Shown in pieces: positions 1-5,199 of a stretch of DNA of 6,576 nt (the first letter of the stretch is position 1; every line of letters starts with the position of its first letter). Location of the stretch: the NCBI GenBank assembly GCA_025449435.1, contig JANWJO010000209.1:1-6576 (forward strand), given 5' to 3'. The notes under the pieces are model-generated. The model was not told where the DNA came from and did not search any database. It saw only the letters and a list, made by a program, of their open reading frames with translations. The translations under genes and the position numbers were made by a program. The stretch comes from Chloroflexota bacterium (lineage in GTDB: Bacteria > Chloroflexota > UBA4733).

Positions 1-98
1 ACCAGCACCGTCTGGCCTGCGTGGCGCTGAAGGAACTGGTGACGGACGAGGCCTCGAGCTACCAGAGTGAGATAGACCGGCAGATCGGGTTGGTGTAA
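1..98 (+). CDS. 3' end of an unidentified protein-coding gene (partial)
   Basis: The frame with codons starting at position 3 is open from the window edge to a TAA at 96-98. It encodes 31 residues ending in ...DRQIGLV. The other two plus-strand frames hit stops earlier. 27 of the 31 codons end in G or C, as expected for a real gene in this high-GC DNA. The residues form a charged, Leu/Val-containing stretch that could be a C-terminal amphipathic helix. I do not recognise the family and assign no function. The start and most of the gene lie upstream of the window. A short inverted repeat (GGGGA/TCCCC) immediately follows the stop but has no T-tract. Confidence 0.5.
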   Translation, partial: QHRLACVALKELVTDEASSYQSEIDRQIGLV

Positions 99-424
99 GG
101 GGAGATTGTCCCCACCCCGGGCCTCGTGCGGGCTGACACACAAAGTTGGTGAGGTGATGTCGGCCCCCTGTTGTCCTCCCCGTCCCGGTGGGACTGTGGC
201 GATTGGCGTCGCCCCTTCCTCGGTTTCCCTCTGGGTAAGCGAGGCGGCGCTGTGACACCGACCACAAGCAGACCGAGCGGCGCAACAGCACGCCGGCGAG
301 GGCACATTGGAGTTGCGTGGTGGCAGAAGGACACAGCATTGGTTTTGTTGACAGCGACGCACTGACCAGAGGATGCAGGGCTGCGCCGGGAGCATGCGCG
401 GCGCTGACTTAATCGCTCGGTTGT
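99..424. other. Intergenic stretch without a supported gene
   Basis: I find no convincing gene here. The short open frames on both strands have no ribosome binding site and their translations (Arg/Pro/Gly-rich) look like chance high-GC frames. Small inverted repeats are visible: GGGGA/TCCCC at about 99-113, GGCGA/TCGCC at 198-213, and GCGCCG/CGGCGC at 383-404 with a 10-base loop. None is followed by a T-run. The one at 383-404 lies about 20 bases upstream of the next gene's -35 box. It could be a terminator for upstream transcription or an incidental hairpin. No tRNA, rRNA or riboswitch consensus was recognised. Confidence 0.5.
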
Positions 425-453
425 TTGACGCGACGCAGCAGGCGTGATACAAT
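425..453 (+). promoter_or_regulatory. Sigma-70-type promoter of the ice-binding protein gene
   Basis: A -35 box TTGACG (425-430) and a -10 box TACAAT (448-453) are separated by exactly 17 bases. A TG sits at 445-446, giving an extended -10 (TGATACAAT). Each hexamer differs from consensus at one position. Transcription would start near 460, giving a leader of about 65 bases before the ATG at 526. This is one of the two best promoters in the window. It suggests that the gene downstream is independently transcribed, possibly at a good basal level. Confidence 0.7.
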
Positions 454-525
454 TTAAGCGCTTCCTGAGCTAGTACCGTCGCCGTCCCGGAGCTGAATAG
501 GCATTAGTCCACCTCGGAGGTCCAC

Positions 526-1653
526 ATGCTCCCACGAATTCGTCCTGGAACGATGCGGGCAGTCCTCGTGACAATTGCCACATGCTCGATGCTCTTCGGC
601 GGTTCGTTTCTTGAAGCCCAGGCGGCCCCGCTGATGGCAACCGCGCCATCGCTGGGTACGGCGTCGAGCTTTGCGGTGCTGGGCGGTTCCACCGTAACCA
701 ATACCGGCTCGACCACCGTCCGGGCCGACCTTGGTGTCAGTCCTGGCAAGGCGATCACCGGATTTCCTCCGGGAACCGTCGTCGGCGGGGCCATCCACGC
801 CGCTGATGCGGTCGCTGGACAGGCCCAGGCCGACACCACCACCGCGTACAACCAACTCGCGGGCCAATCGTGCACGGCTGACATGACCGGGCAGGACCTC
901 GGTGGCAAGACGCTCACGGCCGGTGTCTATTGCTTCTCCTCGTCGGCGCAGTTGACCGGCGCTCTGACCCTCAATGCTCAAGGTAGCGCAGACGCTGTCT
1001 TCGTCTTCAAGATTGGCAGCACGCTCACCACCGCAAGCGGTTCGTCAGTCCAGCTCATCAACGGCGGTTCACCCTGTAATGTGTACTGGCAGATCGGGTC
1101 GAGTGCAACGATCGGTACGACCACCACATTTAGCGGGAATATCCTTGCGCTCACCAGCATCACGTTAAACACCGGCGCAAGCGTTTCCGGCCGCGCGCTC
1201 GCTCGCAACGGCGCAGTGACCATGGATACCAACAACATCGGCTCGGCCGGGTGCGCGAAGGGCTCAGCGTCCGGTACGCCAACTGCCGCACCGACGTCAG
1301 CCGCCCCACAACCGACGGCGACCCGCAGCGCGACCGCCGTGCCAACCGGCACGGTGCCCCCAGCAACGCAAACAGCGGTAGCAGCTGCCACGCTCACAGC
1401 AACGGCGACGCCAGCGGCCACACTGCCAGCAGCAACGAAGACCGCACTCGCGGCTGTTGCTACGACATCGAATGCTTCGGCTACTACGACTCCGAATGCC
1501 TCGGCTGCCCAGGTACCCACGTCTGGCCAAGCGCCGACCTCCTTGCCCAGCACGGGTAATGGCTCACAGATCTCTCCGCTCGGCCTCCTCGCACTCTTGC
1601 TGTGTGGTTTGGTGTTGGTCGGAGCGCTGACCTTGCACAGAACTCGAAGGTAG
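526..1653 (+). CDS. Secreted DUF3494 ice-binding family protein with LPSTG C-terminal anchor
   Basis: This 375-residue protein belongs to the DUF3494 ice-binding (antifreeze, ice-recrystallisation-inhibiting) family. Members form a beta-solenoid with a flat ice-binding face and act outside the cell. Residues 1-34 are a signal peptide: basic n-region (R4, R6, R11), hydrophobic core about 12-28, likely cleavage after AQA. Residues about 40-243 are the DUF3494 domain: LGTASSFAVLGGSTVTNTG opening, DLGVSPG, the AYNQLAGQ helix, DLGGKTLTAGVY, FVFKIGSTL, the NVYWQIGSSATIGTTTTFSGNILA block and GRALARNGAVT. Residues about 245-339 are a Thr/Ala/Pro-rich low-complexity stalk. LPSTG (340-344), a hydrophobic segment (about 351-370) and the tail HRTRR form a sortase-type cell-wall sorting signal. 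No sortase gene is visible here, so covalent anchoring is inferred; the segment could instead act as a simple membrane anchor. The start at 526 is set by a GGAGG (516-520) five bases upstream. ATG 553 is an alternative that keeps most of the signal peptide. Ice binding itself is inferred from family; many DUF3494 proteins are untested adhesins or surface proteins. Confidence 0.9.
   Translation: MLPRIRPGTMRAVLVTIATCSMLFGGSFLEAQAAPLMATAPSLGTASSFAVLGGSTVTNTGSTTVRADLGVSPGKAITGFPPGTVVGGAIHAADAVAGQAQADTTTAYNQLAGQSCTADMTGQDLGGKTLTAGVYCFSSSAQLTGALTLNAQGSADAVFVFKIGSTLTTASGSSVQLINGGSPCNVYWQIGSSATIGTTTTFSGNILALTSITLNTGASVSGRALARNGAVTMDTNNIGSAGCAKGSASGTPTAAPTSAAPQPTATRSATAVPTGTVPPATQTAVAAATLTATATPAATLPAATKTALAAVATTSNASATTTPNASAAQVPTSGQAPTSLPSTGNGSQISPLGLLALLLCGLVLVGALTLHRTRR
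1460..1507 (+). repeat. Tandem 24-bp repeat inside the stalk-coding region
   Basis: Two adjacent 24-base units (1460-1483 and 1484-1507) match at 20 of 24 positions. They encode two copies of an eight-residue motif, TTSNASAT and TTPNASAA, in the Thr/Ala/Pro-rich stalk. Three of the four differences fall at third or otherwise mild positions and the fourth swaps Ser for Pro. This indicates a slipped-strand or unequal-crossover duplication that lengthened the stalk in frame and has since diverged. Confidence 0.75.
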
Positions 1654-1658
1654 CCTGA

Positions 1659-1682
1659 TGAAGGGCCGCGGACCCTCCTTCA
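1659..1682. terminator. Candidate bidirectional terminator between convergent genes
   Basis: TGAAGG (1659-1664) pairs with CCTTCA (1677-1682), extendable by one G-U pair, around a roughly ten-base GC-rich loop. It sits five bases after the ice-binding protein stop and 19 bases before the stop of the convergent phosphatase gene. No clear T-run follows on either strand, so efficiency as an intrinsic terminator is uncertain. The location is the main support. Confidence 0.4.
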
Positions 1683-1701
1683 CTGTTGACACGAAACTGG
1701 G

Positions 1702-2316
1702 CTAGCCGGCCAGTTCGTCTCCGAGATGCGCGGCATCAGCCCAGAACTCCACCTCTGGCGAGTCGCCGTGCCAGTGGATGCACGAGAGACTGCAGTTGGC
1801 TACTGCAGTGTTGGGATCCAGCGGGTCCCTGGTCATGAGCCAGTTGCCGAGCAGGTACAACGTGCCACCGTGCGAGATCACGAGCACGGTCTGGCCCGCA
1901 TGACGCTGGCGCAGTTGCTGGGCGGCGGCGATGGCACGCTGGCGTACGGCGCCAAGTGGCTCACCGCCGGGAGGCGGGACGAGCAAGCGGTCCCTGCTGC
2001 GTTGCTCCCAAGCACCGGGGTAGCGCTCCGCGATTTCCTGCCGCGACAGCCCTTCCCACTCGCCGTAGGAGGTTTCACGCCAGGCAGCGTCGGGGATGGC
2101 GGTTAAGCCTTTGCCAGCCAGGGCGATCTCGGCCGTGCGCATGGTCCGGCCAGAGTCACTGGCGTAGGCCACGTCGATACGCTCACCGGCGAGACGGGCA
2201 GCGAGCAGGCGCGCCTGCGCTTCACCGCGCGGCGTGAGCGGCGAGTCTTGCTGGCCCTGGATGCGACCTGACACATTGAACACTGTTTCGCCGTGACGGG
2301 CGAGTAATAACCGCAT
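1702..2316 (-). CDS. Histidine phosphatase family protein (phosphoglycerate mutase-like)
   Basis: This 204-residue protein is a branch-1 histidine phosphatase. These are cytoplasmic enzymes that hydrolyse or transfer phosphate through a phosphohistidine. The catalytic set is complete. The N-terminal RHG motif (LLARHGET, nucleophile H8, with R7) is followed by the SGRTMRTAE segment carrying the second phosphate-pocket arginine (R57). E81 in RETSYGEWEG is the likely proton donor, and SHGG carries the second catalytic histidine (H149). Length is typical of the GpmB/PhoE/CobC-like subgroup (about 190-220 residues). The substrate cannot be read from sequence; annotations such as phosphoglycerate mutase or alpha-ribazole phosphatase would be guesses, and no cobalamin or glycolysis genes are nearby. 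The start is supported by an AGGGAA six bases or so upstream of the ATG (complement of 2322-2327). The gene is divergent from the Rrf2 operon, sharing a 181-base intergenic region, and convergent to the ice-binding gene. Confidence 0.88.
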   Translation of the reverse strand: MRLLLARHGETVFNVSGRIQGQQDSPLTPRGEAQARLLAARLAGERIDVAYASDSGRTMRTAEIALAGKGLTAIPDAAWRETSYGEWEGLSRQEIAERYPGAWEQRSRDRLLVPPPGGEPLGAVRQRAIAAAQQLRQRHAGQTVLVISHGGTLYLLGNWLMTRDPLDPNTAVANCSLSCIHWHGDSPEVEFWADAAHLGDELAG

Positions 2317-2364
2317 GCCTGTTCCCTGACTACGCTAGCGTTCGGTCCCTGGCAACCGGAAGCC

Positions 2365-2392
2365 AGCATACGGCGCATCAGCAAACCGTTAA
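2365..2392 (-). promoter_or_regulatory. Weak candidate promoter for the histidine phosphatase gene
   Basis: Read on the minus strand, TTAACG (complement of 2387-2392) and TATGCT (complement of 2365-2370) are 16 bases apart. Each matches the sigma-70 consensus at four of six positions. It would give a leader of about 40 bases. The -35 hexamer sits in a palindromic CGTTAACG. No better pair is apparent in the intergenic region on this strand, but the match is weak. Confidence 0.3.
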
Positions 2393-2398
2393 CGTTGC

Positions 2399-2410
2399 TG
2401 GTCGTGACCA
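2399..2410. promoter_or_regulatory. Short perfect dyad upstream of the operon promoter
   Basis: TGGTC-GT-GACCA is a perfect 5+2+5 inverted repeat. It lies between the two divergent promoters, eight bases upstream of the operon's -35 box. It could be an additional protein-binding site serving either direction, but short dyads of this size also occur by chance. Confidence 0.3.
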
Positions 2411-2414
2411 CAAT

Positions 2415-2427
2415 CGCTTGACAAGCG
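2415..2427. promoter_or_regulatory. Dyad overlapping the operon -35 box
   Basis: CGCTTG-A-CAAGCG is a perfect 6+1+6 palindrome that contains the TTGACA hexamer (2418-2423). Part of the symmetry is automatic, because a consensus -35 followed by A gives TTG-A-CAA; the outer CGC/GCG pairs are the extra information. It may be part of an operator or simply a symmetric -35 context. Confidence 0.35.
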
Positions 2428-2446
2428 CCCTATTTGTACCTATGTT
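2418..2446 (+). promoter_or_regulatory. Near-consensus promoter of the ywnA-like/catE/MFS operon
   Basis: A perfect -35 TTGACA (2418-2423) and a -10 TATGTT (2441-2446, four of six) are spaced by 17 bases. Transcription would begin near 2453, leaving about 45 bases before the ATG at 2498. A strong core promoter under a dedicated repressor is the usual design for an inducible stress operon, and both core elements here lie inside dyads. Confidence 0.75.
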
Positions 2447-2453
2447 AGTTACA
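2435..2453. promoter_or_regulatory. Candidate operator overlapping the -10 box
   Basis: TGTACCTATGTTAGTTACA is a 19-base imperfect palindrome centred on G2444: seven of nine base pairs are symmetric (TGTA.CTA / TAG.TACA). It covers the whole -10 hexamer and the expected start site, so a bound dimer would block polymerase. The product of the first downstream gene, an Rrf2-type repressor, is the natural candidate to bind it. That assignment is inferred from position and symmetry only. Confidence 0.5.
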
Positions 2454-2497
2454 GTTTCTGCCGCCTCACTGTCAGGCAGCGGCGCGAGGGTTGGGCC

Positions 2498-2935
2498 ATG
2501 CACACAAGCACACAGTTTGCTATTGGCGTACATCTGCTCGCGTTGCTGGCCCAGGCCGGCAGCACGCCGCAGACGTCCGAGCGACTGGCGCAGAGCGTGA
2601 ACACTCATCCAGTGTTCATCCGGCGAATTCTCGGCGAGATGCATCGAGCGGGCCTTGTAGGTTCGCAGCCTGGCGTGCGGGGTGGTTGGCACCTCACACA
2701 GCCCGCTGAAGCCATCACCTTGCTCGATGTGTATCGTGCGGTGGAAGCAGGGAGCCTGCTCGCGCTACATCATTCCTCACCCAGCCAGCAATGCCCAGTT
2801 GGACGGAATATCGGGGCGACGTTGCGCGAATTGTTTGCCGGTGCCGAAAGCGCTTTTGAGCAGTCACTCGCCAGGCAGAGCGTGGCCGGGGCGCTGGCAC
2901 GGACGCTGGCGCTCGCTGAAGCGCAGGCCATGTGA
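2498..2935 (+). CDS. Rrf2 family transcriptional regulator, YwnA-like
   Basis: This 145-residue winged-helix DNA-binding protein has the usual length for the Rrf2 family. The helix-turn-helix spans residues about 22-54, with the recognition-helix region NTHPVFIRRILGEMHRAGLV. The wing follows (GVRGGWHLTQPAEAITLLDVYRAV, 59-82), then a dimerisation helix near the C-terminus (about 105-140). SVNTxPVxxRR, LLxVYRAV and CPVGxxI are signatures I recall from Bacillus subtilis YwnA. Unlike the Fe-S members IscR and NsrR, it has one cysteine only (C99, in QCPVGRN), so it cannot hold a cluster through three cysteines. A thiol-based redox or electrophile response is plausible, not shown. A GAGGG (2486-2490) seven bases upstream supports the ATG at 2498. 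It is the first gene of the operon and lies directly behind a promoter embedded in dyads, so autorepression and control of the enzyme and exporter are inferred. Confidence 0.9.
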   Translation: MHTSTQFAIGVHLLALLAQAGSTPQTSERLAQSVNTHPVFIRRILGEMHRAGLVGSQPGVRGGWHLTQPAEAITLLDVYRAVEAGSLLALHHSSPSQQCPVGRNIGATLRELFAGAESAFEQSLARQSVAGALARTLALAEAQAM

Positions 2936-2951
2936 ACACAGAGTGAACACA
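2932..2951. repeat. Tandem 9-bp direct repeat at the regulator/enzyme junction
   Basis: GTGAACACA occurs at 2932-2940 and again at 2943-2951, with an 11-base period, about one helical turn. The first copy includes the regulator's TGA stop (2933-2935). The repeat runs directly into the inverted repeat at 2954-2983. GTGAACAC also appears inside the regulator gene at 2597-2604, which may be coincidence. Same-face spacing is compatible with a protein-binding site. Confidence 0.55.
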
Positions 2952-2953
2952 AC

Positions 2954-2983
2954 GTATGGGTGGGCAAGCGTGCCTACCCATAC
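2954..2983 (+). promoter_or_regulatory. 13-bp inverted repeat (hairpin or operator) between regulator and catE-like gene
   Basis: GTATGGGTGGGCA (2954-2966) and TGCCTACCCATAC (2971-2983) pair over 13 positions with a single G-T mismatch, which is a G-U wobble in RNA, around the loop AGCG. It is the most stable hairpin visible in the window. No U-tract follows, so it is unlikely to be a simple intrinsic terminator. A smaller repeat, AGCAC-GTAT-GTGCT (2992-3005), follows, then the ribosome binding site. It could be a second operator, an mRNA processing or stability element that sets different levels of regulator and enzyme, or a leaky attenuator. Confidence 0.6.
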
Positions 2984-3008
2984 CAACAGAGAGCACGTAT
3001 GTGCTAGA

Positions 3009-3018
3009 AGAGGAAGAG
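3009..3018 (+). promoter_or_regulatory. Ribosome binding site deciding the catE-like start
   Basis: The purine-rich AGAGGAAGAG ends six bases before ATG 3025. The frame is open back to an ATG at 2956 and a GTG at 3001. The first of these lies within the 13-bp hairpin stem and neither is preceded by a comparable site. Residues encoded before 3025 also do not look like a VOC N-terminus. Confidence 0.65.
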
Positions 3019-3024
3019 TCGGTC

Positions 3025-3942
3025 ATGACTGCACTCGAACAACAAAAGCCAGCAACGGGCATCGACCCTGCTACCCAAATGGGAGCGGTGTCGCTGTCGG
3101 TGGCTGATCTGGACCGATCGCTGGCATTTTACACTCAGTCGATGGGTTATACGCTCCTGGAGCGCACCAGCGGCGGGGCGATACTGGGCGCAGGCGGCGT
3201 GCCACTGCTCATATTGCAGCACGTCCCCGGTTTAGAGCCCTGGCCGACCAACGGCGTTACGGGCTTGTATCACTTTGCCACATTGGTGCCCTCGCGGGCG
3301 GACCTTGGCCGCTGGCTCATCAACTACGTCCAGCAGGGCAATGAAGTGCCTGGGCAGGGCGACCATTACGTGAGCGAAGCGCTGTACCTCTCCGACCCTG
3401 ACGGCCACGGTATTGAGGTGTATCGTGACCGGCCACGGTCTGAGTGGCGCTGGAGCAATGGCCAAGTGCAGATGGGCACCGGTCCGGTGGACATTGCTGG
3501 TGTGGTGGGCGCTGCGCAAGCAGAGGATGTCACCTGGAGTGGCCTGCCCGCTGGCACTCGCATTGGGCACATGCATTTGCAGGTAGGTGATATAGCCAAA
3601 GCAGCGGCCTTTTATAACGGCGTGCTGGGCTTCGACATCGTGGCGCAGATGGGCACTGCCCTGTTCGTGTCGGCAGGCGGCTACCATCACCACATTGGCC
3701 TGAATACCTGGCACAGCAAGGGCGGTGTCCCGGCCCCCGATAGCGTGGCCAAGTTGCGCTGGTACACCATGGAGCTCCCGAGTGAGGAAGCGCGCCAAGC
3801 CGTGCTGGACCGCGTGACCCAAGCTGGTGGTGAGATCGTGCAGGCTGGAGCGTTCCCCGCCATTCGGGATCCCTGGCAGAACGTCATCGTGTTGCACATT
3901 GGTGCGCTCAGCGTCACGCAAGCCGCGTCGCTGCCGTCGTAA
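3025..3942 (+). CDS. catE: CatE-like two-domain VOC protein (putative catechol 2,3-dioxygenase)
   Basis: The 305-residue protein has two vicinal-oxygen-chelate (glyoxalase/extradiol dioxygenase) modules, about residues 19-135 and 179-292. The stretches VTGLYHFATLVPSRADLG, GDHYVSEALYLSDPDGHGIE, YRDRPRSEW, IGHMHLQV, FYNGVLGFDIV and LFVSAGGYHHHIGLNTW match what I remember of Bacillus subtilis CatE closely. CatE opens the ring of catechols with O2 at a metal centre and is induced by quinones and thiol-reactive compounds. Candidate metal ligands are H182/H184 on the first strand of module 2, the H221-H223 cluster, and E131 at the end of module 1. The usual glutamate near the end of module 2 appears replaced: DPWQNVIVL has V289 where DPxGNxxEL has Glu. 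The exact substrate is therefore open. The start at 3025 is chosen from the ribosome binding site at 3009-3018. It lies between a thiol-type repressor and an MFS exporter and overlaps the latter by one base. Cytoplasmic; no signal peptide. Confidence 0.85.
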   Translation: MTALEQQKPATGIDPATQMGAVSLSVADLDRSLAFYTQSMGYTLLERTSGGAILGAGGVPLLILQHVPGLEPWPTNGVTGLYHFATLVPSRADLGRWLINYVQQGNEVPGQGDHYVSEALYLSDPDGHGIEVYRDRPRSEWRWSNGQVQMGTGPVDIAGVVGAAQAEDVTWSGLPAGTRIGHMHLQVGDIAKAAAFYNGVLGFDIVAQMGTALFVSAGGYHHHIGLNTWHSKGGVPAPDSVAKLRWYTMELPSEEARQAVLDRVTQAGGEIVQAGAFPAIRDPWQNVIVLHIGALSVTQAASLPS

Positions 3943-5138
3943 TGGCGGTCGAGGCCGCCCCACCGGAGTCGCCACCGGATAACCGGGTACTCACGGCGAA
4001 CTTCGTGTTCGCCACGCTGGCCAACTTTTCCAACTCGTTTGGCCAGCAGATGCTCACCGCCACGCTGCCGCTGTATGTGCTGCAGCTAGGGGGGAGCAAC
4101 TCCGATGCCGGGCTGGTAAGCGGCACGCTGGCCTTCACGGCGTTGTTGCTCCGGCCGTTTACCGGCTGGCTGACTGACGCCTGGCGCCGCCGGCCGCTGG
4201 TGCTGTTCGGTACGGCCGGCTACGGCCTGGCGAGCGTGGTGTACTTGCTGGCCGGGTCGGTGCCAACGCTGGTGTTGGGGCGGGTGGTACATGGCATCGG
4301 GCTCTCCAGCTACACCACCGCCGCCAACGCGTACTTGGCCGATATTGCGCCACCGAAACGCCGCGCTGAGGCCATCGGCATCTTCGCGGCGGCCATGGAC
4401 ATCGGCCTCATCACCGGACCGGCCATCGGCTATTTCATCGCCACGTCGTTCGGCTTCCAGCACTTGTTTGTGCTCACGGCACTGCTGTCGTTCGGCGCTT
4501 TTGGCATTTCCACGCTGGCACGGGAGAAGCGCAAGCCACCAGCCAAGCTCGTACCCTGGACGCCGCGCACGGGCATCGTGTCCCTCGCTGCCCTGCCCAT
4601 CGCCTGGATCGCTGCCTGCCTGGGCATGGGGTTCGGACCGGTGGGCGCCTTCATTGCCATCTACGCAAACTCGCGCGGTATCGGCAATCCCGGCTTCTAC
4701 TTCACGGTGCAGGCGCTCGCGCTGCTGACCACCCGCCAGCTAGCTGGTCGCCTGGCTGACCGGCATGGCCGGGCCAAGGTGATGGTGCCGGGGTTACTGA
4801 TCAGTGCGCTGGCGCTCATGCTGTTGCCGTTCGCCACCGACTTTCGCCACTTCGCCATCAGCGCCGCGCTATTTGGTGTAGGGTTCGGCAGCACCCAGCC
4901 AGCGACCATGGCGCTCCTGGTCGATCGTGTACCGGCGGCCAGACGTGGCCTTGCCATGAGCACCTATTTCTTGGGCTTCGACGCTGGGATTTCGGTGAGC
5001 TCGATTGGCCTGGGCATCGTCAGCCAGACACTCGGCTTCAACGTCATGTGGCCCATCGCAGGCTGCTGCGTCCTGCTGGCGTTCGGCGGGCTGGCCATCG
5101 TGCAGCGCTCGCCGGTAGCAGCGGAGCAACCCGCCTAA
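3942..5138 (+). CDS. MFS efflux transporter, 12 TM segments
   Basis: This 398-residue inner-membrane protein is a major facilitator permease of the drug:H+ antiporter type, normal length for a 12-helix member. Hydrophobic helices run from about residue 17 to 388, with a central polar loop near 193-210. Motif A follows TM2 (GWLTDAWRRRPLV, 75-87). The motif B arginine sits in TM4 (LGRVVHGIG, R114). Motif C, the antiporter signature, is in TM5 (DIGLITGPAIGYF, 153-165). A second motif A-like GRLADRHGR (269-277) marks the C-terminal half. Motif C indicates export rather than uptake; the substrate is unknown, but operon position suggests an aromatic or electrophilic toxin or its ring-cleavage product. 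The ATG overlaps the upstream stop as TAATG (3940-3944) with no Shine-Dalgarno sequence, so translation is probably coupled to the CatE-like gene. The gene is transcribed from the promoter at 2418-2446. It could also be annotated as an AraJ-like permease. Confidence 0.9.
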   Translation: MAVEAAPPESPPDNRVLTANFVFATLANFSNSFGQQMLTATLPLYVLQLGGSNSDAGLVSGTLAFTALLLRPFTGWLTDAWRRRPLVLFGTAGYGLASVVYLLAGSVPTLVLGRVVHGIGLSSYTTAANAYLADIAPPKRRAEAIGIFAAAMDIGLITGPAIGYFIATSFGFQHLFVLTALLSFGAFGISTLAREKRKPPAKLVPWTPRTGIVSLAALPIAWIAACLGMGFGPVGAFIAIYANSRGIGNPGFYFTVQALALLTTRQLAGRLADRHGRAKVMVPGLLISALALMLLPFATDFRHFAISAALFGVGFGSTQPATMALLVDRVPAARRGLAMSTYFLGFDAGISVSSIGLGIVSQTLGFNVMWPIAGCCVLLAFGGLAIVQRSPVAAEQPA

Positions 5139-5151
5139 CGCCTAAACTGGA

Positions 5152-5167
5152 CCGTTGCTGGCAACGG
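5152..5167. terminator. Hairpin after the MFS gene, possible terminator
   Basis: CCGTTG-CTGG-CAACGG is a perfect 6-bp stem with a four-base loop, 14 bases after the MFS stop. There is no T-run on either side. Its place between convergent genes, with a second hairpin close by, suggests 3'-end formation or transcript protection. Confidence 0.4.
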
Positions 5168-5174
5168 GCTACGA

Positions 5175-5199
5175 TCTCGCTACGGTAATCCCAGCGAGA
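5175..5199. terminator. Second hairpin between convergent genes
   Basis: TCTCGCT (5175-5181) and AGCGAGA (5193-5199) form a perfect 7-bp stem with an 11-base loop, eight bases after the previous hairpin. It lies about 90 bases beyond the kinase stop on the other strand. No T-tract is present. The rest of 5200-5288 shows only a GTCCC/GGGAC repeat at 5239-5255 and no gene. Confidence 0.35.

Noticed and set aside
348..376. Perfect TTGACA at 348-353 as a second promoter upstream of the ice-binding gene
   Set aside because: No acceptable -10 hexamer at 16-18 bases, whereas the pair at 425-453 has good boxes, ideal spacing and an extended -10.
511..521. ACCTCGGAGGT dyad that could hide the Shine-Dalgarno sequence of the ice-binding gene
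   Set aside because: Only about four base pairs with a three-base loop can form in RNA, too weak to argue for an RNA switch.
978..1553. Long open frame on the minus strand opposite the ice-binding protein gene (191 codons)
   Set aside because: It has a Val/Ala-rich low-complexity translation produced by the Thr/Ala/Pro-coding stalk read in reverse, with no ribosome binding site. The plus-strand gene has signal peptide, domain and promoter.
2956..3024. Extended N-terminus of the CatE-like protein from ATG 2956
   Set aside because: The ATG is inside the 13-bp hairpin stem, no ribosome binding site precedes it, and the extra 23 residues do not resemble the family; ATG 3025 has a good site upstream.
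3232..3975. Open frame of 247 codons antisense to the CatE-like gene
   Set aside because: The sequence is a shadow of a clearly homologous gene on the plus strand, with His/Arg-rich composition and no recognisable domain.
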